A stretch of DNA of 61,622 bases, taken from the NCBI GenBank assembly GCA_945860955.1, contig CAMATH010000038.1, forward strand, positions 1 to 61,622, in the 5' to 3' direction. Shown in pieces: positions 7,877 through 15,973 of this stretch. The notes below the pieces were generated by a model. That model was not told where the DNA came from, did not search any database, and saw only the letters and a program-made list of their open reading frames with translations. Numbering within the stretch: the stretch's first letter is position 1; the number at the start of each line of letters is the position of its first letter. The position numbers were made by a program, and so were the translations under genes. The DNA is from Planctomicrobium piriforme. Its GTDB lineage: Bacteria; Planctomycetota; Planctomycetia; Planctomycetales; Planctomycetaceae.

Positions 7877-10711
7877 ATGGATGACAAATCTCTCCAGCCC
7901 GCCGGTGGAACCCCTTCAACCCCGGTGGCAAATAGACCAACCCCCCCCCCGAATCGTGGTATCCCCAGGCCGGGCGCGACGGCCCGCAAAACCGGCGTCA
8001 GCGGAGATTCGACTGCGATCAAAGAATCCGGGGCCTCCATCGTAAACGCGAGTGCCGCTGTGGCGACCATTCGTTCCAACGAGCTGCGGCAAACTCTCTC
8101 CTTCTGGCAATTCTTTCAACTCCGTCGCAGATTGAACGCGACGAGCCGTGAACGCAGTCCGAAAGACGCCGAGGCGCGTCGGGCCGCGATTCGTGACGCG
8201 GTCGAATCCAAAGATCTCCGGGTCGTTCCGCTTTTAATCCAATTGCTATCCGACGAATGGGTCATCGTTCGGGAGGCGGCAGCCCATGGGCTGGGCAAGC
8301 TCCAGGCGGCTGACGCGACCGATCGCCTCAAAGAACTCGTCGCGACAGATCCCAATGCCGATGTTCGCCGCGTTGCCGGGCTGGCTCTGGGGAATATCGG
8401 CACGTTACAGGCGATTCCTTCGCTGCTGGCACTCGCCGAGGCGCAACCCCGTTTTCGGACGATTCTGGTCGACACGATCACGCGTTTGGGAACGGCCTCG
8501 ATTCCGCATCTGCAGCAATCGCTTGTCGATTCCCCTCTGCCGATCAGTCTGATTTCCGTTTCAATTCTGGGCAAACTGGCCGACAAATCCGCCGTAAAGC
8601 CTCTGTTGAAGCTGTTGAAAACCGCCGATGGTCCCCTGAAGGCGAATATCGCGGCGGCTTTGGGAGCGATTGGCGATCCTCTGGCGGTTGGTCCGCTCTT
8701 GGCGTTGCTCGCCGATCCGAATTCCGACGTAGTTCTCGCGAGCCTGGGGGCTCTCACGCGACTGGCGAATTCGGATTGTGTGGACGCCGTTTCCAATTTT
8801 TTGAGCCATCCCGTTTCGCAATTTCGCGGACTGGCTGCTTCCGGACTGGGAAAAGTCGGTTCGGCGCGGACGGTGTCGTCCTTGGCGAAGCTGCTCGACG
8901 ACTCGGACGAAGATGTTCGCCGACGCGCGGCGGAAGCGCTGGGACAAATTGAGACACCGGCCGCCGTCCGCCCCTTGATCAACGCTTTGCACGACCCCGC
9001 GCCAGCCGTCCGACAACAGGCGGCGGACGCTTTGGGCGCGCAGGGCGATCCGAAGGCAGCCCTCCCGCTGGCGGCCGGCCTCAACGACGACTACCAGGGG
9101 GTGCGAAAGGCGTGTGCCGAGGCTCTGGGAGCATTGGGGGATCCCGTGGCCATTCCCGCGCTCTCTCGGTTTCTCAAATTGGAGCATGTCGCCGAAACGC
9201 GATTGGCGGGTATTCGGTCTGTCGGTCAGATTGGAGATCCGACCGGACTTCCGATCCTCCAATTCCTGTTGCGGCTCGACAGTAGCACGCGCTGTCGGGC
9301 GTGTGTCGCGATCGCTCAAATCCGATCCCCCGCCGCCCTGGACCAATTGATCCAGTTGCGCGGCGACGCCACCCCCGAAGTTCGATACCACGCCGCCATT
9401 GGAATGGGAAACAGCGGTGAACCCAGGGCGTTCAAGGCGCTCGAAGAGATGCTGAATGACGACGATCCCTTTGTGCTGCGGGGCGTCGCCCGCGCCTTAG
9501 AGCAGTTTTCGGGAGCGCACTCGCGAGAACTGATCGCCAAAGTCCAGATGCGTCAGAATCGCCTGAAGGACGCGAAGAAGACCGCCGAGAGTTCCGAGTT
9601 CCATCCCGCGGTGGTCACCGTGTCCGGTCCCTCCCGGGGGATGTCGCCGCTTTTCGATCTGGTTCGCGACCGCCGATTCCAGATCGCGTCCCCCGCGCTG
9701 CTTCTGTTGGTTGTCGTCGCGTACGTATTCTGGCCGAGTGGTAGTCAACCCGTCGGCCGACGCGCTCCGGATGTCCAAGACATGGCCGCCCGCACACGGG
9801 GCACTGTCATGGCGGTGGAGTTCTCTAAAGGAACCTCAGCGATTTGTGTCACAAGTTCCGGAATGCTGGAGCTGTGGGATGTCGCGAAGTCAATTCGACT
9901 GCGCGAGATTCACCGCGTCGCCAGTGGTGCGACAGGTCTCGCGTTGAACCCCCGCGGCGACATGGCGGCGGTCGCAGGGGGCGACGCGGCGATTCACCTC
10001 GTGGACCTTCAATCGGGGACCGAGATCGGCCTCCTCAAAGGGCACCGCGGATCGGTGCGGATGATGCAATTCAATGAGGACGGCCAAAAACTCTTTACTG
10101 CCGGGAGTGATCGACAGATTCTCCTTTGGAACGTTGCCGCCAAGGGGGCCGAATGGCGTTCTGTCGTCGAGGGCAATGACGCGGTCAACGCATTCGCGGC
10201 TGACTCGAAGCTGACTCGTGTCGCGTACGGGACGCGGCTGGGGCAAATCACCGTTCTGGAGGTCGGCACCCAGAAAAAGGTCGCGAGTATTCCCGCATTC
10301 AGCACCACAGTGGTCGCGGTTCGGTTTAGTCCGGATGGAAGGCAGTTGGCGGCGGCGGATGGGGGAGGATTGCTTCGCACCTGGGATCTGGCGCATCGAC
10401 GTCGGCTGGATGAATACCAGATCCCGGGAGGTGGAATCCAGATGTTGACCTTCACGGCACAGGGGGGCATGTTGCTTGTGGCGAAAGTCAATGGAGTGGA
10501 TATACTCGACCTAGAACTCAAATCGATTCGCGCACTGGAACCGCGAATCGAACGCCACGGTGTGACGACGACCCTGGAACAGGTCGACTGTGTGGCGATC
10601 GACGCCGCCGGCCAATTCGCTGTCGCCTGCGGTCAAACGAATAAGGAAATGTGTGCCTGGAAGCTGTTGGACGGTGGCCAGTTACCAAACTTGATTCCCA
10701 AGGCGAATTGA
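7877..10711 (+). CDS. HEAT-repeat and WD40-repeat single-pass membrane protein
   Basis: 944 residues from the ATG in ACCCACCATGG; an ATG 45 bp upstream is also open. A proline-rich tail is followed by a long HEAT/PBS-lyase-like solenoid (blades such as DVRRVAGLALGNIG, DVRRRAAEALGQIETPAAV, AVRQQAADALGAQGDPKAA) to about residue 560, a transmembrane segment near 600-620 (ASPALLLLVVVAYVFW), then a WD40 propeller (IQLWNV-type blades, LLKGHRGSVRMMQFNEDGQKLFTAGSDRQILLWNV, VVAVRFSPDGRQLAAADGGG). No catalytic domain. Solenoid and propeller on opposite sides of a membrane suggest a scaffold that couples compartments. It is first of a tight three-gene unit. Confidence 0.88.
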   Translation: MDDKSLQPAGGTPSTPVANRPTPPPNRGIPRPGATARKTGVSGDSTAIKESGASIVNASAAVATIRSNELRQTLSFWQFFQLRRRLNATSRERSPKDAEARRAAIRDAVESKDLRVVPLLIQLLSDEWVIVREAAAHGLGKLQAADATDRLKELVATDPNADVRRVAGLALGNIGTLQAIPSLLALAEAQPRFRTILVDTITRLGTASIPHLQQSLVDSPLPISLISVSILGKLADKSAVKPLLKLLKTADGPLKANIAAALGAIGDPLAVGPLLALLADPNSDVVLASLGALTRLANSDCVDAVSNFLSHPVSQFRGLAASGLGKVGSARTVSSLAKLLDDSDEDVRRRAAEALGQIETPAAVRPLINALHDPAPAVRQQAADALGAQGDPKAALPLAAGLNDDYQGVRKACAEALGALGDPVAIPALSRFLKLEHVAETRLAGIRSVGQIGDPTGLPILQFLLRLDSSTRCRACVAIAQIRSPAALDQLIQLRGDATPEVRYHAAIGMGNSGEPRAFKALEEMLNDDDPFVLRGVARALEQFSGAHSRELIAKVQMRQNRLKDAKKTAESSEFHPAVVTVSGPSRGMSPLFDLVRDRRFQIASPALLLLVVVAYVFWPSGSQPVGRRAPDVQDMAARTRGTVMAVEFSKGTSAICVTSSGMLELWDVAKSIRLREIHRVASGATGLALNPRGDMAAVAGGDAAIHLVDLQSGTEIGLLKGHRGSVRMMQFNEDGQKLFTAGSDRQILLWNVAAKGAEWRSVVEGNDAVNAFAADSKLTRVAYGTRLGQITVLEVGTQKKVASIPAFSTTVVAVRFSPDGRQLAAADGGGLLRTWDLAHRRRLDEYQIPGGGIQMLTFTAQGGMLLVAKVNGVDILDLELKSIRALEPRIERHGVTTTLEQVDCVAIDAAGQFAVACGQTNKEMCAWKLLDGGQLPNLIPKAN

Positions 10712-10715
10712 TGTG

Positions 10716-11477
10716 ATGGAAGTTTCCACCCATGATTCAGGACCCTTTGAGTCGCCGCTCACGCTGAGCGCCGGCTCGTGGGGGCGATCGGCGAACCGGT
10801 CCGTGATCGCGATCCTCTGTTGCCTGCTTGTGGGCTGCGGGGGAAGTGGCCTCGGCGGAGGCGGCAAACGCAGGGGCTTCTCCCGCGCCCAGGATGACGA
10901 TCCGCCGCCCGCATCTGCCCCCGCACCGCCAGCGTCCCCGCCGGCGGTGCCCGTGCTGAATCAGGCTGCCAAGCCGGCCAAAGCCCGGCCCATACGGTCC
11001 ACCGCCGGTGGAGCGTTGTCACTTCCGGAAGGCCAGAGCGGCATTCAACTCGAAGGAGGGAATTCGGGACCGATCTCGCCGTTGTACCTGCGGAGATTTC
11101 CCGGCCCGGAGGGGCAGCCAACGCGGGTGGTTCTCACCACTGCGCGGCAATCGGAGGGAATGGAGTTCCCCGCGATTTACTTTCAGGCGGAGTTGTCGGC
11201 TGACGAGGCGCAGGAATTGGTGGGTCACTCAGTGAAGGGGCGTCTGTTCTATCAGCCAAGTGCCGAAGGCCCGGTCTTTCATTCTCCCGGTGCGGGGGTC
11301 GAAGTGCAGTTCAACTCCATGACCGAAGAATCTGTTGAGGGGGAGATTTTTGAATCGCAACTGACGTCGAGCGAGGGGACACGTCGCATTCCGCTGTCTG
11401 GCGCGTTCGTGGCCGCGACGAAAGAGTCGATCAAACGCCGCGTGCGCCAGCCCGCTCAGAAAGACGAAGAATTTTGA
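10716..11477 (+). CDS. Hypothetical lipoprotein
   Basis: 253 residues; not recognised. The N-terminus has a hydrophobic stretch ending in lipobox LVGC followed by a glycine-rich linker, so it is probably lipid-anchored. A proline/alanine-rich segment follows (PPPASAPAPPASPPAVP), then a compact domain of about 150 residues ending in charged sequence (QPAQKDEEF). ATG at 10716 starts 4 bp after the stop of the HEAT/WD40 gene, with a GTG one codon earlier. The tight spacing implies translational coupling with the gene before it. Confidence 0.72.
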   Translation: MEVSTHDSGPFESPLTLSAGSWGRSANRSVIAILCCLLVGCGGSGLGGGGKRRGFSRAQDDDPPPASAPAPPASPPAVPVLNQAAKPAKARPIRSTAGGALSLPEGQSGIQLEGGNSGPISPLYLRRFPGPEGQPTRVVLTTARQSEGMEFPAIYFQAELSADEAQELVGHSVKGRLFYQPSAEGPVFHSPGAGVEVQFNSMTEESVEGEIFESQLTSSEGTRRIPLSGAFVAATKESIKRRVRQPAQKDEEF

Positions 11478-11506
11478 TTCTCCCTGTCCCCGGAAAGTCG
11501 ATTGAC

Positions 11507-13276
11507 GTGAAGCGAGATTATCGGCGACTGCCGTTGCCCCAGATTCTGTTGGTTTTCGCATTCGCCGGTCAACACGGTGTCGCCGGCCCCACCGACACCG
11601 AACCCTCGCTGCCTCTGGAGGTGCGTGAGGCAGAGCTGAATACCACCTGGATCGGCAGAATCGCCGAAAAGTATCGTGAACTCGACAAGCAGATGGAGAG
11701 TTTGACCTCGAAACAAAAGCTGACCGTCGGCGATATCCAGGCGGTGAATGCGGCGTATCGGCTGTATGTGCAGATCGACCGCGTGGCGATCCGTCTGAGT
11801 GAATTGCGAGAACCCGCAGGAGTCGACATCCACTTGCGCGTGATGAACCACCACGCGAAGATGAAGGAGATGTCGCAGCAAATCAAATCGGAGTCCGACT
11901 TCCAGTCGTTTCAGTCGAAACTGGCTCGCGACTATGTTTCCGAAGCGAGGAAGCGCGAAAAGATCCTCACCAAGGTCCGCTCACTGGCCAAACAGGGGAA
12001 GTGGGACGAAGCCGACGAGGCTCTGAATACCGAACAGGATTTTCTCGAAGCGGGGAAGCTCTGGCTCGAAGATGCTGTCTGGAGCGCCGTGATGGGACGG
12101 TTTGGCGAAGCCCGGCGCGAAATTGGCGACAAGTTGCAGCACGCGCACGCCGACCAGAATGAGGCGTCGCTCAAAGAAGCGCTCGGCGACAAAAAGCCGA
12201 ATCTCAAACAGGAATCGATCGCGCTCCAGCGGGCAGCACAGTCGCTGAAAGCGACTCCGGAGACCAACTACCTGGGGAAGTCGTGTACCGGCCCCCAGTT
12301 GATCACGGCCGCCATCGACCGCTGGTCCGAGTTGCAGCGGGAAGTGATCCGCTACGAGGTGAACTACTGGTACCTGAAGAGATCGCGTGACGCGAGTGTT
12401 GAACAGGAATACGAAGCGTTCCGAACACAGATTGGAAACCTGATCGCAGAAGTCGTGGCCGCCGACGCCGAGCGAATCAGTGAAGACGAAGCGCGACCGC
12501 TCTATCTGGCGCACCTCACTTCGATCGCCCCGATTGTCGCCCGGGCTTTTGACGACAAACTGCACGACACGTTGCGTGCCGGACTGGATCCGCTGTTGGA
12601 AAAGTCTCCGCAATTGCGAGTTGAGGTCGACGGCTATGAGCAGGCGACCGAAGGAATTCTGACTTGGCGCGAGCGGACGGCGACGGCTTACGCGAAATCG
12701 CGGCGCAAGGAGTTCACGAATCTGGTCGAGACGTACTCGGCCGCTTCACAACGCGTGCAGCCTTTGCGCGGTCTGTTTTCGAATGTCCAAAAACCCGGCA
12801 GTCTGTTCGACCCGGCGGACCGGTTGATGCAGGCGGTTGCGCCGCAGATGATCAACAAAAAGGTGTTCTTGTTTCAGGTCGATGGCAGTCGTGCTACGAA
12901 TCAGTCCACCTACAGTCGTTTGCAAGGGGGCTGTTTCGCGAGCCTGCAACTCAACCGAATGCCATCGGCCACAGTCGCTTTGTTGAAATCGGACCTCATG
13001 GTGACCGACGAGCGACCGCCCCTCTCACTCAAGGCGGCCGGCGTGATCTGGGCGGCGGAGAATGGCTGCGTCGACGAAATCGGAGCCGACGTGACCGCGC
13101 TGGAGTTTCAGGCTCTCGCCCCGCGTTGCCTGCAGGTGACCGCCAGTGATTCGCATCTCGTTCACACCTCGGAAATCGCGACGCAACAGTTTTTGGAACC
13201 TGAGAAACAGGTGATGACCCGTTTCGATGTGCATCCGGTCTGGTATCGGTATCGATACCAGTTTGTGGGGCCGTAG
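11507..13276 (+). CDS. Hypothetical exported helical protein
   Basis: About 589 residues, not recognised. The GTG at 11507 gives a short basic n-region (KRDYRRLP) and a hydrophobic core (QILLVFAFAGQHGVAG), a plausible signal peptide; a TTG at 11474 overlapping the previous gene is the alternative. The mature part is rich in charged heptad-like helices (EKYRELDKQMESLTSKQ, SEARKREKILTKVRSLAKQ), suggesting coiled coils up to about residue 430. A more globular C-terminal part has a conserved-looking CFASLQLNRM segment. It follows the lipoprotein gene by 29 bp in the same operon, so the two may act with the HEAT/WD40 protein at the cell envelope. Confidence 0.72.
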   Translation: MKRDYRRLPLPQILLVFAFAGQHGVAGPTDTEPSLPLEVREAELNTTWIGRIAEKYRELDKQMESLTSKQKLTVGDIQAVNAAYRLYVQIDRVAIRLSELREPAGVDIHLRVMNHHAKMKEMSQQIKSESDFQSFQSKLARDYVSEARKREKILTKVRSLAKQGKWDEADEALNTEQDFLEAGKLWLEDAVWSAVMGRFGEARREIGDKLQHAHADQNEASLKEALGDKKPNLKQESIALQRAAQSLKATPETNYLGKSCTGPQLITAAIDRWSELQREVIRYEVNYWYLKRSRDASVEQEYEAFRTQIGNLIAEVVAADAERISEDEARPLYLAHLTSIAPIVARAFDDKLHDTLRAGLDPLLEKSPQLRVEVDGYEQATEGILTWRERTATAYAKSRRKEFTNLVETYSAASQRVQPLRGLFSNVQKPGSLFDPADRLMQAVAPQMINKKVFLFQVDGSRATNQSTYSRLQGGCFASLQLNRMPSATVALLKSDLMVTDERPPLSLKAAGVIWAAENGCVDEIGADVTALEFQALAPRCLQVTASDSHLVHTSEIATQQFLEPEKQVMTRFDVHPVWYRYRYQFVGP

Positions 13277-13279
13277 CGG

Positions 13280-13345
13280 GGCCGACCTGGCCGCCGGCTG
13301 TCGGCGAAGGGTGCGACGCTGCGGAGCGTCGTCGCGACATGTGGC
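13280..13345. repeat. Dispersed GC-rich hairpin repeat, copy 1
   Basis: It follows the stop codon immediately. Core hairpin CGACGCT/AGCGTCG at 13314-13331. The reverse complement of the whole stretch matches 48163-48232 closely (shared blocks GTCGCGACGACGCTC and GCCGGCGGCCAGGTCGG). Confidence 0.75.
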
Positions 13346-13460
13346 GGACGGCGTTCCTACGACGCCGCTTCGCTGAACGTAGTTCACACCATGGAGTTCG
13401 GTGCGATACAATCCAGCCCACAGATGTCTGGCCACCTTCATTCCCCAGCGAACCGCCACC

Positions 13461-14831
13461 ATGATCTCGTTCGGCACGATCCGCCAGAAAGACTGCAGCG
13501 GTCTCTCCCGGCGGGAGTTGTTGCGGATTGGGACGGTTGGCGCGTTCGGTTTACGGCTGCCCGACCTGTTGCGGGTCCGCGCTGCCGGTGACGAGGGGCG
13601 ACCGCCGGCGCGGGGGATGATCCTTCTGTGGTTGTGGGGCGGTCCCAGTCAGATGGATACGTTTGATCTCAAGCCGAAGGCACCGATCGAATATCGCGGA
13701 CCCTATTCGCCAATTCACACCAACGTCCCCGGGATCGAAATCTCTGAACTGCTGCCCAGACTGGCGCTGCGGGCAGACCGGTACGCGATTGTCCGGTCGC
13801 TGCAACATGGCACGAACGATCATGGGATCGGCGGCACGGTCGGACTGACGAGTTCTCAAGCCGGCGGAGCGAGTCTGGGAGGGCAGATTGTTCCCGGCCG
13901 GCTGCAACCGACCCACGGAGCGATTGTCTCGCGAGTCTTGGGAAATCAGTCCGAACTTCCGCCGTTCGTTTCGATTGGCGGTCGGCTGCATCAGGGACGT
14001 CGTCCGATCACCGGCGAAGGGGGAGGAAGCCTGGGGAGCGTCTATGACCCGTTCCGTCTCGATTACGATCCCGAGGATGGGGTCAGGATTCCCGTCCTGG
14101 AAATTCAGCAGGGGCTGACGGGGGACATTATCGGAAACCGCCGGGCGTTGTTGCGCGAGATCGACCAGACGGCCCGTCGCTTGGACGAGTCGCGAACATT
14201 GCAACGGTTCGACGAAGTCTATCAACAGGCGTATTCCCTGCTGTTGACGCCGGCGGCCCGGCGGTTTTTTGATGTCGGGCAGGAATCGGAGGCGGTCCGC
14301 CGCGCCTACGGCAGTTTCCGCTTTGGCCAATGCTGTTTGATGGCACGGCGACTGATCGAAGCGGGTGTCCCGTTCGTGCAGGTGAATTGGAGTTCGCATG
14401 TCGAGCCGGTCGAAGATGGTGGCGACGGAGGCTGGGATATGCACGACCGGAATTTTTCGATCCTGCAGGACCGGCACGCGTGGATGCTCGATCAATCGCT
14501 GACTGCGCTGCTGGATGATTTGCAGGAGCGGGGCCTGCTCGACAGCACGCTGGTGGTGACGGCGGGGGAATTCGGCCGGACTCCAAAGATCAACCCCCGT
14601 GCGGGACGTGACCATTGGGAGAAGTGCTACTCGGCGGTTGTCGCTGGAGGTGGCCTGCGGACCGGTCAGGTGATTGGAGCGAGCGACCCGCTGGGGAACT
14701 ATCCCGCCAGTCGGCCACTCAGCCCAGGTGACCTGGCGACAACGTTCTACGAGCGACTCGGAATTGGGACAACGCAATTGACGCAGTTGGGACTGGTTCC
14801 GCCGGGGAGTCTGATTGAGGAATTGACGTGA
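13461..14831 (+). CDS. DUF1501 family exported protein
   Basis: 456 residues. The N-terminus has a twin-arginine-like export signal (SRRELLRIGTVGAFG). Family landmarks are the LWLWGGPSQMDTFDLKP segment and the C-terminal GEFGRTPKINPRAGRDHW motif. DUF1501 proteins belong to the alkaline-phosphatase/sulfatase-like superfamily and are expanded in planctomycetes, usually beside a PSD1 cytochrome gene; here the partner is a PD40 propeller protein instead. The start in GCCACCATG at 13461 is favoured; the frame is open 60 bp further upstream. Its stop overlaps the next start by 4 bp (GTGA), so the two are coupled. Substrate unknown. Confidence 0.9.
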   Translation: MISFGTIRQKDCSGLSRRELLRIGTVGAFGLRLPDLLRVRAAGDEGRPPARGMILLWLWGGPSQMDTFDLKPKAPIEYRGPYSPIHTNVPGIEISELLPRLALRADRYAIVRSLQHGTNDHGIGGTVGLTSSQAGGASLGGQIVPGRLQPTHGAIVSRVLGNQSELPPFVSIGGRLHQGRRPITGEGGGSLGSVYDPFRLDYDPEDGVRIPVLEIQQGLTGDIIGNRRALLREIDQTARRLDESRTLQRFDEVYQQAYSLLLTPAARRFFDVGQESEAVRRAYGSFRFGQCCLMARRLIEAGVPFVQVNWSSHVEPVEDGGDGGWDMHDRNFSILQDRHAWMLDQSLTALLDDLQERGLLDSTLVVTAGEFGRTPKINPRAGRDHWEKCYSAVVAGGGLRTGQVIGASDPLGNYPASRPLSPGDLATTFYERLGIGTTQLTQLGLVPPGSLIEELT

Positions 14832-15751
14832 ATCGATTCGCCTGCGGCGCGGTGATTCTGGCGGCGTTGATCGGAGTGTGTGACCAGTGTGCTTGGGGAG
14901 GTCCGCCACCGGCACGCCGATTGACGCACAACGGCCACTTCAAGCAGCGACCGGTCTGGTCTCCCGACGGCAAGGTTCTGGCATTTTCGCAGCATCGCGG
15001 GGGGAAGATCGGACTCGTCTTTCTCGAGGGAGAACCTCCCCGGGAAAGGCCAGTCGCGGCCACGATTCCCCAATACGATGCCTGCTGGTCCCCCGACGGC
15101 AAACGGATCGCGTACACCCGTGTGGGACAGACTCCGGGGCAGGGGAATCTGGATGTGTATCTGGCCCAGGCCGACGGTTCGGAACCGGTGAAATTCGCGG
15201 GTGACGAAGGAAAGCTGTCGCATGAGGAGTTTCCCGCCTGGTCCCCTGATGGAAAACGCATCGCGTACATGTCGACGTATGAAGGAAATCAGGAGATCTA
15301 CATCGCCGACATTGATGGACGAAATCGTCAACGGGTGACGAACGACCCGGCGCTCGACTCGCATCCCACGTGGTCCCCTGATTCACGCCGGCTCGCGTTC
15401 GCGACGAACCGCTGGGGAGATTTTGAAATCGCGGAGGTTGACGCCGATGGACAGAATCTCGAGCGACTCACCAAGAGCCCGCGACTCGATGATTACCCTG
15501 TCTACTCTCCTGATGGAAAACGACTTGCATTTGTTTCCAACCGCGATGGGAACTCCGAAATCTATGTCCTCACACGCGACAGCTTGAGCGTGGTCAATGT
15601 GACAGAAAACCCGGCGATTGACAGTTATCCTGCGTGGACGCCCACCGGTGATTTGACGTTTGTTTCCAATCGGGATGACGGGTTTGACATTTACACGATC
15701 CCGCGACCTAACGAGCGGCTCGACTCCGTTCCAGTGAAAGCGCCACTTTGA
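14828..15751 (+). CDS. Exported TolB-like PD40 beta-propeller protein
   Basis: 307 residues with a GTG start overlapping the upstream stop. A signal peptide (ACGAVILAALIGVC) is followed by about six PD40 blades recognised by repeated WSPDGKRIAY / YSPDGKRLAFVSNRDGNSEIYV signatures, which fill the whole protein. This is a TolB/DPP-IV-like propeller without any attached peptidase or Tol partner, so it is probably a periplasmic binding module. The 4-bp overlap makes it the obligate operon partner of the DUF1501 gene. A hairpin 10 bp after the stop probably ends the unit. Confidence 0.88.
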   Translation: MNRFACGAVILAALIGVCDQCAWGGPPPARRLTHNGHFKQRPVWSPDGKVLAFSQHRGGKIGLVFLEGEPPRERPVAATIPQYDACWSPDGKRIAYTRVGQTPGQGNLDVYLAQADGSEPVKFAGDEGKLSHEEFPAWSPDGKRIAYMSTYEGNQEIYIADIDGRNRQRVTNDPALDSHPTWSPDSRRLAFATNRWGDFEIAEVDADGQNLERLTKSPRLDDYPVYSPDGKRLAFVSNRDGNSEIYVLTRDSLSVVNVTENPAIDSYPAWTPTGDLTFVSNRDDGFDIYTIPRPNERLDSVPVKAPL

Positions 15752-15760
15752 ATCAGAGCG

Positions 15761-15803
15761 GCACGGCGTCTGGGGACGCGAATCGACTGATTAGACGCCG
15801 TGC
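15761..15803. terminator. Hairpin after the PD40 gene, possible terminator
   Basis: GCACGGCGTCT (15761-15771) pairs perfectly with AGACGCCGTGC (15793-15803), with a 21-nt loop. It starts 10 bp after the stop codon. No T-run follows, so it may act in RNA stability or as a site rather than as an intrinsic terminator. Confidence 0.5.
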
Positions 15804-15973
15804 GCAGTATAAGTACTGTGTCAATTCCCGATCGGAAGTCAAATCCGTTCTCGCTGGCACAGTCGGCGCAGGCGGTTATCATGTCGGCGTTCGCGTCCAC
15901 GGCGGTGTGTGTCGGGTGTTTGCATCCCCACCCGATCGCCGCCATCGATTTCTTCGTCCTTGAGATTGCCACC

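Noticed and set aside
13551-14915. 454-codon antisense frame opposite the DUF1501 gene
   Set aside because: Antisense shadow; no motif, while the sense frame has clear family landmarks.
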